From: Eumeta japonica
Taxonomy: Eukaryota; Arthropoda; Insecta; Lepidoptera; Psychidae
DNA length: 64,000 nt
Direction: 5' to 3'
NCBI GenBank assembly: GCA_005406025.1
Contig: BGZK01000723.1
Coordinates: 62,001 to 126,000 of the forward strand
Below are positions 22,616 to 35,065 of this stretch, one piece after another. The notes under the pieces are model-generated. The model worked only from the letters and a program-made list of their open reading frames with translations. It did not search any database and was not told the origin of the DNA. Both the position numbers and the translations under genes were made by a program. How positions within the stretch are numbered: position 1 is the stretch's first letter; every line of letters begins with the position of its first letter.

Positions 22616-23519
22616 TGGGCTTACCGGTTTCACCTGCCTGAAACACTATTGGTCTACCTCGTTCGTGATTACAAAGCTCATGCGTTTGACAGTAATGAAG
22701 TAATATTTATGTAGGTATTTAGTTCCGTTTATATGTTACATACGCATTTGTCTACGGTCTTGTGACCCCGAAACTTAAAATTATATATCATATCATAATA
22801 ATATTATACATATATCTGATTTATATGAAGACCTATGTTTATTACCACTGAAGGCTGAAGCTACTGTGGTAAAAATACTTAAAGGGTAAATAAAAAACCC
22901 AGATTATATATGGCTTATTCCAACTAATATAGTGTAGCATATGGGATAATGTAGCATCCTATTATTGAAGAAAATAAAATAGAAATGGATCAGTCATTTC
23001 AGAAATTATCCTTTATATATATATATATATAAAACCAAATTTTATCTCTATATAACATTAGCGTCGTATCCTTATTGTGATAAATTAAAAAAAAATACAA
23101 GAACTTAAAAATTGCTAATGATATATCGAGGTATTACTACACAGACTCCATAAAATGCAAGTATGCTTATTTTCTTAACTTCATCTCAATTGTTTTACAC
23201 TTATAATTTACTACACGTAATGGAAATTTGCCATTAAAATAATAAGCTATTACTTTTTTAAGTTACTAGTTCTATTTAAATATGCAAAATAACATAATAA
23301 ATACTCGGAGTTCAATAAATATTCATAAAAAAAAATACATCGATTCTTTGTGATTTATTTGTATACAGGAGGATTTTATCGAGCATCTTTTCACAAATAT
23401 TCTTTTGAATACTTACGAAACAATTTTGTCAAAGAAATTATAGTCATTGACGTAACCGTTTCTGGGAAAAATAGCTTAGAATATCTACATAGAAATGTCA
23501 TCCTTACAACAGACATCCT
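22616..23519. other. AT-rich stretch with a (TA)n tract
   Basis: A TA run lies at 23014-23031. Otherwise nothing recognised. Confidence 0.4.
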
Positions 23520-23610
23520 TAGAACAGCTCACGCGCAGGCGCTGCTCCGCAGCGCGCCGCGCGGCCGGCCACCCGATCGGGAACGCGCTTGCATGCCGGC
23601 CGAGCATTTA
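23520..23610. other. Short very GC-rich island
   Basis: AGCGCGCCGCGCGGCCGGCC is the densest CpG run in this part. The plus ORF 23350-23703 crosses it without recognisable domains. Confidence 0.3.
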
Positions 23611-26600
23611 TTAAGGTTGTATCTATATTATTTCATATTACATATAAGTATATTGTCATTGATATATATTTATGTTGTAGTTACTTTGCTAAAGTTGTTC
23701 TAAAACGGAGATTATGAATATTTGCGTGAAAAGATTCACGATATAGTCAACCTGTATTTCCTCCAATAGACTCGAGCACCCGACTGATCCCCACGAAGCA
23801 GGCCCCATTTGTTAAAGCCAAATCAACTTATTGGTCGAATTGGAATGTTCGCTATGTAAAACATGTTTACTCATGTATTTTGATAAATGCATGTATATAC
23901 ATTATACATATACACGCTTTTACCGTGACAAGAGTTATTATAAATCAAGTAATATCTTAGTTGGTCTGTATAAATTTGTATAAACGTTGCAATTCGCTCA
24001 TGTCTTGTAATCAATTAAGAATTAATAATAGTTTTTATGTAAGCCTGGTTTAAATAAAAAAATAAATAAATAAAAACAGAGCTACTAACAACTAAAACTG
24101 TAACACACGCTTGAGTGTAGGTCGCGTAAGTTGGGGACTGCTAACAGAAGTAAATATTTAAAATTATGAATAAACAGTGATTTCTTTTTGGATTTTCCAA
24201 TTACTTGTTATATAATAAATAGAGATACCGTAATTTATAAATGAAAATCATTAACATTAGTTTAATATTCACAATTATCGGGACTCCGAACAACAATTTC
24301 ATATATTTTTATATGGATCATTTATTAATTAAAACATATTTTCGGTTCCGCAATCCCAATAAATAGGAAATAAAAAACAACGTACATATAAAAATTTGAA
24401 TTATAAATTTTTAACCGACAACAAAACGACAATAATATTCCAATTGAATTAAATTTAGAAATATAATTTTCACATGTACTGTTAACATCAGCATTTCGAT
24501 GACGCGAAGTCATAAAATTTTACTCATACAAAAATCGTCCAACACCTACAGAGAAGTTTTCACTTATACCGTATTAGCGTGTCTCTGACTAGAATGACGG
24601 TGGCGCAATCTCATAAGATATTACCCATTCGAAAATGTCCTAAGGTGCCTGCAGCAGTCTTCAATTCAAAGAAACGGTATGAAATGATATCATCATAACT
24701 AGTATTGCGTATTAGGCATTGACCATAGCTGCGATCGCGTGGTTAATTGTCTATGCTATCTCCATTGCTAACGCTCTGCTCCTCATTTTACTTGTAGAAG
24801 ACAAAAGAATATGACAACGAAACATTCAATATATTTCAAGAACATCTCGTAGACACGAAAATCCTCTCAATTTCCTTGAATATATCTTTGTTTTTTTTTT
24901 TTTTTTGTTATGGTACCTATCATTCTACTGATGTAACTCTGTCCATGTTGTCGTGTCTAATTTCCAATGACTATGAATGGATACATTATGGATAGCTGCG
25001 GATCGCTGGCGAGCGCACGAACGATTCCCTCTTGACCGGATTTTACGACCAGCGGCACCTACATAATGAAAGGACTCAATTTTATGTCCCCAATCGACCC
25101 TGAGGCTTATTTTATTCTCGAACGTGCTTTATATTTCTAACAGCTATTGCATTTAATCCATAGTATCGCGTTTGCTCGTAACATTGAATAAAAATATTAC
25201 GGATAATAAATATTGTAAAATATTCCATTAGTAAAGTATTTGTAAATTTGAATTGACGATATTGTTTGTGTTGCTTACAAAAAGTCGTCATTAGCAAAAT
25301 AACTGAGGGATAGGATTTCGTGAAATTATGACGTTTCCTTGTAGAAGCGTTGGATAACTTTATTTTTATTTTAATAATCAAAAATTTGGTATAATATAAT
25401 ACATTTACATATTGTACATTTGTTTCATATAACAAAAAAAATAAAAAAATAAAAAAAGATCAAATTTTAACCATCCGAATGAGTTAGAGTGAACGGCGTG
25501 AAATTATAAGCAATAAAAAATTCCGGGAAAAAATCATTGGATGGACAATGATTTTCATTTGAAGAAGTGTTGAAATAAACGTAGAGTTCATACCTTGCGG
25601 TTGACCATCGATAATGTTGTAAATATTGTCAAAAACGACAAAATGTTGGCGATCGGTAGAAATCGTCAAATGAAAATATCCAAAATATTTTTCAACCAAT
25701 TTAATATGAGTGAAATTTTCCTCGACCACTTTGATCTTTCTAATGAATAAAAGTCATCTTTATTTACACAATTATTAACATCAACAATCACCACCATATG
25801 TTGTCTTCGAAAAATATCAAAAAGGAAAAGGTGACTTGTCATTTTAATATAACAAGTGAAATAATTAAGGTTCAATTATTAGAGTGTTCTTTCCGAAGGA
25901 ACCCTAATTTTCATGATGACGTCAAATTCAGAGGTACCGCTACCGACCTTACACAAGTACAAACGTCTCATAACAGGTGACGCTCAGTTCTTAGATCTTG
26001 TAAACGATGTTAGTATAATCATTATGTTTGAATTAATATTCGTGTAAAATTCGTTATAAATGACAATATAACTGAGCATTAAATATTTACTGTCAACCCC
26101 TGTACGTGCTAACGAAAGATCACGAACATGCGCATTAGCGATCGATCGTAAACACGACGTGGTAAACACGCATTAAATCCTTGATATGTGTCGCCATTCG
26201 TACATTTATAAATATTTTACAAGATAATATGGACATTTCAGTATTCTCAGCATAATATACTTTTAATGTTAGGTTTGTCAGATATTGATTATAAAAAAAA
26301 TACCACATTTATATGCGTCGTTTTTATTAAAATAAGAGTACGGTGCACGGCTTTTACAGGAGAAAATCAAGATTCGAGGTCTTGTGTGCCTAAATTAATA
26401 CTCAGAACACTACAAACAGTTACAATACTGTCTGATAGTACAACGCATTAAACACGAACAAAGCGCATTGCTAACGTTTGTAAAATTGTTTTGTGCTAGT
26501 TGGGTGTGGCATTAATGCTCGTGAATAAGATTTTACTGCGCCGTACTTACGCATCACAATAATTTCATTAAAATGCATAAGGTTACATCGTTTTCCTACT

Positions 26601-26755
26601 AGTTTTCGTATCTTAAAGACGGAAGTTCCTAGTCACAAGAGAATTCACTTACAAAAAGCACGTATTTACTATTTCCCGTTTCAAAGCGAAGGCAATTTCA
26701 AATACAGTAATAGAAACTATTAATGAAATATAGTAACAGACACACAAACGTACGA
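23611..26755. other. AT-rich stretch, no gene recognised
   Basis: 24050-24076 is an (AAATA)-type run like a retroelement 3' end. A T-run lies at about 24890-24906 and an A-rich tract at about 25431-25460. 24970-25060 and 25890-25980 are GC-richer. All ORFs (107 residues or less) are low-complexity I/N/K/Y-rich frames. Confidence 0.4.
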
Positions 26756-26895
26756 CGAAACGGTTCGCAGTTACTGAACTGTGCGTGCGCGCATTGCTCC
26801 ACGCGACTTACGTAAACGCGTCACGCGCGGCCGGCGCGAGCGCAGCGCGCCGACCGACCGCTTAAACTTGGCGAATGGAATTACGTTGTGTTGCG
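26756..26895. other. CpG island-like block
   Basis: ACGCGTCACGCGCGGCCGGC, then GCGAGCGCAGCGCGCCG. No coding frame. A regulatory role is possible. Confidence 0.3.
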
Positions 26896-26954
26896 GACAA
26901 ATCGATTGAAAGTGAGTGTAAATTAAAAATCGACAAAGAAATATGAAAATGTAC

Positions 26955-27567
26955 TAACCTTTTCCCGCGGCTCTGCCCGCCTGGATAGGCAGTTATGGTG
27001 AAGATTTTGATCTTTATTAAAAGCTTAATTGTATGTAGCAGATTCTGAATCCAAAAATCTTAATCCTATTCTCTTTTTAACCTCTATTTCTCTTCAAGCG
27101 AAATGAGTGACTAAATTTAACAGATAAAATGAAATGAAACAATTACTTTTAAATTGTCTACTTATAAAAAGACATACAAAGAGAAAAACCAACAAAAAAT
27201 AATTTGCAATTTATGCGATAATAAATTTTAATAAAAAAATTCATTAAAATGGTGTAATTCATACTACTGTAAAGCAAGATGAAATACAGGAAAATAGGCA
27301 GAGGTATACAAACAGTGACTTCAATCATATTTTACGCACTGGTGTGTTCTATCAGCGAAGCAAATTTTATCACAATAAGTCTAATCACTGTTGAGATATA
27401 CGTAGACCAATGTAGAGACAGAAAAACTAAAAACAGTCTATTTGCTTTCTAAAGGTTCAAACTATATTTTTACCTTGATTTCATCAAAAACGGGTTAAGG
27501 GCTTAAGTGTGAAAACGTAACAGACGGACAGAGTTACTTTCGTATCTATAATACTGTGTTATGGATT
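26955..27567 (+). repeat. Family B element, near-complete copy
   Basis: Head CCCGCGGCTCTGCCCGCC at about 26965. Its 3' end combines a GGTTAAGGGCTTAAGTGTGA block, CAGACGGACAGAG, and TTCGTATCTATAATACTGTG before 27567. This head and tail pair is typical of an abundant lepidopteran repeat. Most of the inside is AT-rich. Class (LINE or DNA element) is not resolved. Confidence 0.55.
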
Positions 27568-27584
27568 TTTGAATTGAAACTTCT

Positions 27585-27810
27585 TTATCGGCGTATGGGA
27601 GAAATTTTATAGCAATGTAACGTTTTTCTGTTATGCGCCATCTTTATTTCTGGGTAACATTTTTCCGTTACGCGCCATATTTATTCAATGTTATTAATGT
27701 CATCGTGGCATAAACGTAATTGTTACTAAGGCCACCTGTCACATATACTTTCTGTCAACACCTTAGATCTATTTACAGTTTGTATATATTACATTTTCCT
27801 ATTATCTAAG
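27585..27810 (-). repeat. Probable Ty3/Gypsy LTR-side sequence with 25-bp direct repeats
   Basis: Lies just downstream (minus strand) of the integrase remnant, where a 3' LTR is expected. Two 25-bp direct repeats, 27617-27641 and 27654-27678 (22 of 25 matching, period 37), each contain an inverted GTAAC/GTTAC pair followed by GCGCCAT. A TATAAAA box occurs on the minus strand near 27611. Confidence 0.5.
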
Positions 27811-27993
27811 TTAAAACCTTTTCAACCGACATACATGAACTATATCTCACATTCTTTCATTGAGTGACTCGATTTTATATGTAGCGTTCGATAATTTTCC
27901 TACAATTCTATATGGCCCTTTATAACATCGCATTAATTAAAAAGTTTTACCTATCACCCTTCTAGGTACATATACCATTACCAAGTCTCCTAC
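27811..27993 (-). pseudogene. Ty3/Gypsy integrase C-terminal remnant
   Basis: The minus-strand frame of 61 codons begins VGDLVMVYVPRR, continues CYKGPYRIVGKLSNATYKIE, and after DIVHVCRLKRF reaches a stop. This order (VGDxVxVxxP, then xGPYxVxxKLxxxxYxVE, then HVxRLK) is the GPY/F module at the C-terminus of Ty3/Gypsy integrases. Two in-frame stops (codons 19 and 49) break it, and no upstream integrase core (HHCC or DDE) was found. It is a dead fragment of an LTR retrotransposon next to likely LTR sequence. Confidence 0.75.
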
Positions 27994-28009
27994 ATGAAAC
28001 TCTGAACAT

Positions 28010-28745
28010 TTCTATTTCTGAAACTCAGTAGTGACGTGAAAAATAATATTTCAATTAAGTGATAAGCGAAAATTTTTCTAATACATTCAACACGTGGATG
28101 TGATTACGGTATTATTTTTTTTAAGGTTATTTCAGGTTAACCTTAGTTTTTGATTGTAAATATCAGTGAGTTAAGCCATTAATTACAAAAATATATAATA
28201 ACGACAACAATAATAGTAATAATTCTATTATAATTAATATAATGCTATAATCTTAGTAGCAGAAAGGTGAAATAATTGTATCATTTTTGTATCCATGTCT
28301 ATGATAATAAAAGCCTTTTGCATAAACTTTATCTAATTTAGCTTTATTTAACCAATTTCTGTGAAGTTGTAAATAGTAAATCATTTTTCGAAAAATGATG
28401 TCATAAAGAAGTTTCACTTCTTACGTGCGTACACTAATACACACACACTTTTTTTTTATTTAGCTTCGTATCCCAAATAATTTAAATGAAATCTACGAAA
28501 TAAATGAAATAAGAAACTATAAAATAAATCAATTTCATTTTGTAGGTAGTTTTATTAGTAGATACCTAAACGAATACATAGTTTTTACGTCTCTGCAACG
28601 GTGTAGGTAAAAATAAATAATGTAAAAGTAAAGAAGAAGTATAAAATACAAGAAAAAGGTTGTTTTAGTGCATATGATTTTAGTTGGACTTTAAAATGGC
28701 ACTGCGCATATCACGTTGATGTTTTTACAAAAATAATCTATACTA
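28010..28745. other. AT-rich stretch
   Basis: No coding sequence or recognisable element. Confidence 0.4.
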
Positions 28746-28749
28746 TTGT

Positions 28750-29560
28750 ATAAATCTGTAGTGTTTGTCTGTACATTCAATTTTTTTGGAAAATTTCGTG
28801 ATCGATATTCATTTTATACTGACTCCAATTCTACCATTTTCACACTTTGTGACTGTCTGTCAATATGTTCTTTTAAAACTCAAGAACGGCTTGACCTGTC
28901 GTGATGGAAACTGGAATACGGTAAGAGTATGTACTGTGTTGCGCACATAATAGGCTACTATTTGTCGGTCTGTCTGTATGTCCTTTTATAACTTAAAAAA
29001 AGTCTCACCAATCTTAATTAGAATCGGTATACAGTAAAAACACCTAAAATGCGGAAATGATAGGCAGTAGCCTATCATTTGCTCATCATAAAAAAGCAAA
29101 CAGACATACAAACATTGTTTGTTTATTTGCTTTTTATAACTTAATATAAATCGGTGTATAGTTAGAACATATTATTGAACAAAATACAGTATTTTTTTGA
29201 TACTCAGTCTGTCTGTCTGTTTTTGCATTTTCTTTCATATTTTTAAAAGATTTCACCGATCTTAATGAAAATTGGTTTACTGTCAAAATATGTAATTTCA
29301 CAAATAACAGGCTCTGTTGTCTGTCCGTCACTCTGTATATATGTTCTTTTATAACTTAAGAACCGTTTCATCGATCGTGATGAAAATTGGCGTTCAGTCA
29401 GAGTACGTAATTGTGCAAATAATAGATTACTATCTGTCTGTCTGTATTTTGTATGTTCTTCTATAAGTTAAGAACGGCTTAACCGATCTTAATGAAAATT
29501 TGTGTACAGTGAAAACCTATGATTTCAAAAATGATAGGCTCTAAGAGATTTTCATACACC
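28750..29560 (+). repeat. Degenerate tandem array, unit about 95-150 bp (mostly about 115)
   Basis: The anchor 'GTTCTTTTATAACTTAAGAAC' and variants recur at 28866, 28980, 29129, 29224, 29343 and 29456, with spacings 114, 149, 95, 119 and 113 bp. Each anchor is followed by 'CCGATCTTAATGAAAATTGG', a 'TACAGT.AAAA' word and 'AATAGGCTA', and preceded by GTCTGTCTGTCTG runs. The ORFs at 28765 and 29134 are frames through it. Confidence 0.8.
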
Positions 29561-29626
29561 GTATAATAGTCATAAAAAACCAATGATTATTTTTTTATTT
29601 GCCATAAAACATTTGTTTTATGCATT

Positions 29627-29675
29627 TGTGTGTGTGTGTGTGTGTCTGTGGGTGTGTGTGCGTTCGTGCGTGCGT
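29627..29675. repeat. (TG)n microsatellite
   Basis: Interrupted TG run with GGTGTGTGTGCG and GTGCGTGCG variants. The minus ORF 29618-29815 reads it as a THTHRHTHTHT tail. Confidence 0.85.
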
Positions 29676-30059
29676 AATTTACTTTTTATCGGAGTTAAGG
29701 AGGGTTGAATTTTGTATAAAACTTTTATGGAACGAGGTAGAATTTTGAAAAGGGGAGTGTTTTTTTGCGTGTTTAAACCAGTTCTATGAATCTGGCGGAT
29801 ATGTTGAACTCGCAATTGGGAAGATTTCGGGAAAAGTAAACTAGCGTACGTATCTGAGGATGCCTACGTTCCTTAAATATTAAACCGAAGTACTGAACCT
29901 ACGCAAAATATTAATTCATTAATAAGAAATTCCTTGAGTAAAATAGACTATTAACATTTCGCTTTGGTTTCATCTTCATATTTGCGTTATTACAGATTTT
30001 AAAAATTATTTTACTCATAGAAAATAAGACTATCCTCAATTAATATAGTATAATATACA

Positions 30060-30255
30060 TTGTATCTGACTTCGTTCAAGTTGGAACTGTGACCGGTAGT
30101 GAAATTAAATTTGCAAACGAAACGAAGAGCAGAACCGAAAGCCGAGATCGGAAGGGTCCGAAATTGCGAGCGGACCTAGATGGTATTCGACCGCGGGACC
30201 AAAGTTAGAATCAGGTCGTAACCGGAATTAGAATAAGAAGAGATCAGAATCGGAA
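30060..30255 (-). repeat. Family B inner repeat, reverse
   Basis: Purine-rich periodic words (GAACCGAAAGCCGAGATCGG, GTCGTAACCGGAATTAGAA) that complement the family B pyrimidine repeat. Confidence 0.5.
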
Positions 30256-30280
30256 CGTACACATATATATATTTAAAAAA

Positions 30281-30289
30281 AAATAAAAC

Positions 30290-30337
<48 letters not shown>

Positions 30338-30352
30338 AAAATGGTTTTATTT
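30281..30352. repeat. Perfect 15-bp inverted repeat around a (TA)n core
   Basis: AAATAAAACCATTTT at 30281-30295 and its exact complement AAAATGGTTTTATTT at 30338-30352, separated by about 42 bp of almost pure TA. Confidence 0.9.
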
Positions 30353-30629
30353 GTCAGACATCAAATAAAAAATACTGAATGTATTGTTATGAGGTTATGA
30401 TCAATCGACGCGGGATCGTCCGTAGATGGGTTTAGGTTATTTCTAATTTTAAATCTAAAAGTGTGTTTTTCTTTTGGATATTCGTCATGCGCAAACGTCT
30501 AGGCGGATTGTAATAAAATTTTGCATAGAAGTACATTATGTTCTCGAAAAGGATGTAACAAAAGTCTACAAATCCATTTAAAACATGAATTGTTTTCTTA
30601 TTTTATCTAACATCAATACCCAAAGAAGC

Positions 30630-30745
30630 AACGAAATCGCCACTGGACCGGCATGGAAAATAAAAGCGGAACCAGAACTGGACCCGATGTAGGAGGCATC
30701 GGGGATGAGATTATGATCGAGATCGAAATTGGCAGGAATTTATTT
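30630..30745 (-). repeat. Family B inner repeat, reverse
   Basis: AGCGGAACCAGAACTGGACC and GATTATGATCGAGATCGAAA continue the same purine-rich periodicity as the segment at 30060. Confidence 0.45.
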
Positions 30746-31655
30746 TATGTACGTATTAGGGAAATTGCGGATATATTTGAATCTTAAAAAAAACAATAAA
30801 TTCTAATTTCTAAATTTTACTTTACGCCCTTCTAAGTGGGCGGGTAAGGGCTAATTAATTATTAATTTTTTTGTCTCATGTTTTTTGGAGGCAAAAATAT
30901 TTAATTCCAATTTCTGAAATGAATTTAAACGTCATGCATTAACTGTTTTCAAAAACATACATACCTAATGTAAACATGTCTTTTATGTATGAAATGGATT
31001 TGTAGAATTACCTGCTACTTAAGAATATTACCCTGTTACAGATAATAATATTAGAGGAAGAAAAGTTGTTTTGACCATCGTTAAAATTTTTGATAAAAAA
31101 TTTGACAGACAAGATTCCTGCGCCATCGTTCACGTGCACTGATGCCAAGCCGCCGCCGCAATAAATAGTTTTTCTTCTACCAAAAGAAGATTAGAAGAAA
31201 ATTACTTAGAATTATAATGGAGAAGATAAAAACATGCCTAAACTCCCTCTGAATACTATATTTCTGTAAAGATCCCTTTCTCTACCGTCTTTCCTTTAAA
31301 TATATATATATATATATATATTTGAATGTTACAAATGATTAAATCCAAGAATTAATGTTTACGTAATTCTTGTATTATCGTTTAACTGGGGTCCAAAATT
31401 TCCATTGAATTAAAGTTCCTGTTTCGTTTAGTATAAATGTCACATCGACATCAGCCTAGTACTGAAGAAATATAAATGATAAAAAATGCAGATATTTTAA
31501 TTTATTAAACAAATATTACTATCTCCACGACGACAACATACAAAAAAAAATAATACGACTTGAAAATTTGTTTGAATTACCGATTCAACGAAGAATAGAC
31601 TACATAGATGACAAATTGAAAATTATTCAGCCATAACGAAATCGGAGTAAAATTA
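30746..31655. other. AT-rich stretch with a (TA)n tract
   Basis: 30830-30860 holds CCCTTCTAAGTGGGCGGG, a word seen in lepidopteran repeats. A TA run lies at 31300-31321. No coding sequence recognised. Confidence 0.4.
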
Positions 31656-31658
31656 ATT

Positions 31659-31704
31659 TACCTACCATATATTTAATAATTACATTATAAATATATGGTA
31701 GGTA
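31659..31704. repeat. Perfect 17-bp inverted repeat (hairpin)
   Basis: TACCTACCATATATTTA at 31659-31675 and its exact complement at 31688-31704, with a 12-bp loop. Too short to call a microRNA precursor; could be the centre of a foldback element. Confidence 0.9.
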
Positions 31705-31854
31705 TGAGATTTGAATAATCGCATTGCATTTATTCCGGATTGTTGTACGACATTTTTTGTTAGAATCGATAATATACTCTCAAAGCGTACAAGTATGACA
31801 CCATGTGAATAAGAACCAAAAATTTTAATGAAAAAAAAAAGAGTGATACATCTT

Positions 31855-32100
31855 CTCAAAATACCACAGTGTTTAATGTACGCGCTCCGAGTGATCGACC
31901 GTCGCAGGGCTGCGGACGTAACCAGATATCGGCACACGGCGCACCGCCACTTAGCTGCCACTCGACGCCGGCAATTGCTCTCGCCGGGGCCCTGTTGCCC
32001 GCACAATAGCCTATTACAATAACCGATGGACTAGCCGGCCCGGCGCTTGCGCAGGAGTACCGACGCCGCCGCATCGGCGCGGGGCTCCGGTGAATGAGAT
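31855..32100. promoter_or_regulatory. CpG island-like block
   Basis: About 240 bp of GC-rich complex sequence with two denser halves (around 31965-31990 and 32035-32090). Short ORFs open on both strands (31680-32006, 31828-32022, 31856-32074) with no shared domain, which argues for composition rather than coding. Promoter or enhancer role is inferred. Confidence 0.3.
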
Positions 32101-32595
32101 CGTATTATCATTGGAACTGTATCGTCGTTTGGATTTGTAATTTATCATTTTTAAAATTTTTTCTAGCATGAACGCAAGCAAACGGGCGGAAGTTTTAAAA
32201 ACGAACATTATAGAAACTTTACTTAGTTATGTTTGCGTCATAATAATGTTTAGATCATACTTCATAATATGTGAACATTTTATTAGCTATGGTTGAGGAA
32301 TAATGTGTCATGTGGAGATGTTTCACCGATAATATGTAACAATTATTTGTGGAGCTAACGCTAATAAATAAATAAGCTGAATAATTTGTGAAAATGTTTT
32401 TAACTTATTTAGTTATAAATACGATATTCTTAAAAATTACAGTTCAGTAATATTTTCAACTACGATTTCAGAACTTTTCAGAAATTGTAGAACGGCTGAC
32501 GAGCTATAACGTCAAACACATAATACAATGATTTATAAGCGTCATGATCATTTACCTGAAAAGTAAATTAGGGATTACCCGCGAAATATTTCAAA

Positions 32596-32769
32596 ATGGC
32601 GACGTCGGCGGCCGCGACGTCATTTCACCTCTTACTAGTGAAAAGCGGCAACTTCAATCCAGAGATTAATAGAACATCGTCTGCATCTACTTATACAAGC
32701 CAAGATCATTTAATGATATCAGAAAAGAAGTCACGAATAGACGTTAATACATTGAAAAGAGAGCTTTGA
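32596..32769 (+). CDS. Candidate small ORF, 57 codons, unknown
   Basis: The ATG at 32596 sits in CAAAATGG, a near-ideal insect start context. The frame begins MATSAAATSFHLLLVKSG and ends NTLKREL before TGA at 32767-32769. Residues are mixed, with an S/T-rich centre; there is no signal peptide, membrane helix or recognised domain. The first 45 bp are CpG-rich (GCGACGTCGGCGGCCGCGAC), so the start might belong to a regulatory island. The GACGTCAT word inside is also a CRE-like site. No splice sites are needed for the frame. Confidence 0.22.
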   Translation: MATSAAATSFHLLLVKSGNFNPEINRTSSASTYTSQDHLMISEKKSRIDVNTLKREL

Positions 32770-34825
32770 TTGTAGAGCCACAAAATCAGTATGCCAATTT
32801 AAAGTATGAGAAACTGATAAAGGCGTTTGTGGTCCGAATGAAATTTAAGATTTCCATAAAAAGACACTTCCTGCTAAGGCCTTATCGATAATAAGATCCT
32901 CCTTTTTAGCGTTCAGTGACGGCATCTTGGATATTCTTCCTTTTATGTTCCTAGAATAACACAGGAAAGCGGAACATTTTCAACTGATCTCGAAGGTCCG
33001 AAAGCTCCTAAAGACAGTTTTACGATTGTAGTACGTAAATTTGGCTCCGGAAACCTTAGATGTGCCCGCCGTTATACTCTAAGAGCAGTTTCGTGGAACT
33101 AGACGACGGTATCTACTACGATTTATAGTATGAAAAGTAGAAATTTTAAAAAAAAGCTGCCGGTGTATATACATACGTATATGCGTGCTGATTAATAGTG
33201 TTCAATTATACTATTTGGCTAAACTGAACACAATTTTCTAATTTAAATTGCTCGATTGTTCCTATCTATATGCTCATTTTTTTTCTATAAATCATAGGTC
33301 ATGCGAATCGTTATCTTACTTTATTACTTGAAGTGAGCAATTCTTGTATTTTAATCTATGCACGGCCATATCGGAGACGGTTTTAACGATTCAGATGGTA
33401 ATCTAATATTCTAATTTAATATTAATTATAATAATCTATATTTATACAGTGGTGTTTCCTACAAAAACGAGATAAAAAAATTCTAAATGTTGCTCTCTTT
33501 AGTACCATGCATGGAATTCTAGAGTGTTACCCCCTCTGCTCTGGGAGCGTGGGTTCAAGACAAGCATTTATTTAATTTAAAATCAATGTTTGTCTTGAAC
33601 AAAAGTATATATGAATAAAATATAAAGTATCTTTACAAGAAAAATAGGATATATGTACTATGTTTACTATCTGATATGTACTTATATTACAAACAAAAAA
33701 TAAATTGTTTTGTGGTACAAGCGTCGATGCTTAGTTTCACATCAGATAGTGGTGTGTGTGTGTGTGTGTGTGTCCTCAGAAAAAAAAAACCCTCGTTGGA
33801 AGTTATTATATTGCTAAGGTAATTTAGAAAGACGCTGAGCAAAACTCAATTGCCCACGTACCTCAGTGTAATATGATATAGCTCGTGCATAGGCTATGTA
33901 TTGACGTCATTTGTCTCTATTTCTCATGTGCCATATCAATTCTTGCAACTTGTAATTTATTGTTAAAATAATAATGTATGAACCACCAATCGCTTGCTTA
34001 TGTATCGCACGTATCTTGTAATAAGCTTAGTAATATAATATACGATAAAACCATTGAAACATAACAAACAAGATCATATAGTGGGAATTTGGCTGTACCA
34101 GCATTTGTTAGTCGATATATATCTAATTTAATTCCGTATATAGACTGTCTAAACTGTCTTAGTATATTCAATGATCAACTGCATGATATAAGAATCTTGC
34201 TCATATTATATCTGTATGCCTGTTTCATATTACTGAAATAACAATCTCATTATTTTTCTCCGAAGTGCCAAAAAAAGTTTAACTTCAGCATGGTTGAACA
34301 GTCGTAGCTCGCTAACTAAACTCGCCCATATACTCGTAAGAATGCTCCAGCCTGTAACGTCAATTGCGCCATCTGCATGATCGGCAACGGTGTATGTCCA
34401 GGCGAATGAACCTGACCACCAAATGAATGTCCTGAAGCTGTCCGTTCTAAGACCTCAAAAGTTAACGCGATATCAACCCACCAGATATATTATAACGCCG
34501 TCTTTGCTCCTCTAAACAGACGTTAATAAGCTGAGTTGAGCCAATCTGTCATCTAACTCCCGAAGTTGGCGTGCGTTCTTCATCATCAATACCGCTACCG
34601 AAAGGTAGAGCTAGATTGATATGGAAATCGATAGGTAGATTTTTATAATTTCATTTTTGGCATTGAAAATTTTTAAAACCGCCAGATGCTTTTGCTACTA
34701 GTAATGTTTTCGAGCATTATGTCTGTACTCAACTTTATCTACAGTACAATGTCAAGAGTACAATTTATAACAATACGCATACAATCGTAATGGGCTTAGC
34801 CATTAAATAATATAAAAACCAACGA
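32770..34825. other. AT-rich stretch with a (TG)n tract
   Basis: A (TG)n run lies at 33752-33773. 33515-33565 contains a GCGTGGGTTCAAGAC word resembling a B box without a clear A box. 34290-34620 is GC-richer but unrecognised. Confidence 0.35.
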
Positions 34826-35065
34826 CTCCTTTACGACGTTCACGCCCTCTGGCATTTCGCGTGCATCTCGTACCGCCAATTTTTCTAATTGTAACCAAAC
34901 AAACACATATCCGAAGCGAACGACAAACAAATGGCGTCATTAACCAAACGGAAGCCCCGGAGACGTACAACGAGCCCTTAAAACTCCTTAAGGCGCCGCA
35001 TTACAATAATTAGAAAGGATGCGTAAGGCGTACGAGGTCATCGATCAACCCGGGTACGAGGATAA
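34826..35065. other. GC-richer complex block, possible conserved non-coding element
   Basis: Balanced, complex sequence with AATTAG/TAATTG cores (CTAATTGTAACC, AATAATTAGAAAGG) and CpG words. The minus ORF 35010-35291 starts here and has no family resemblance. Confidence 0.25.
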
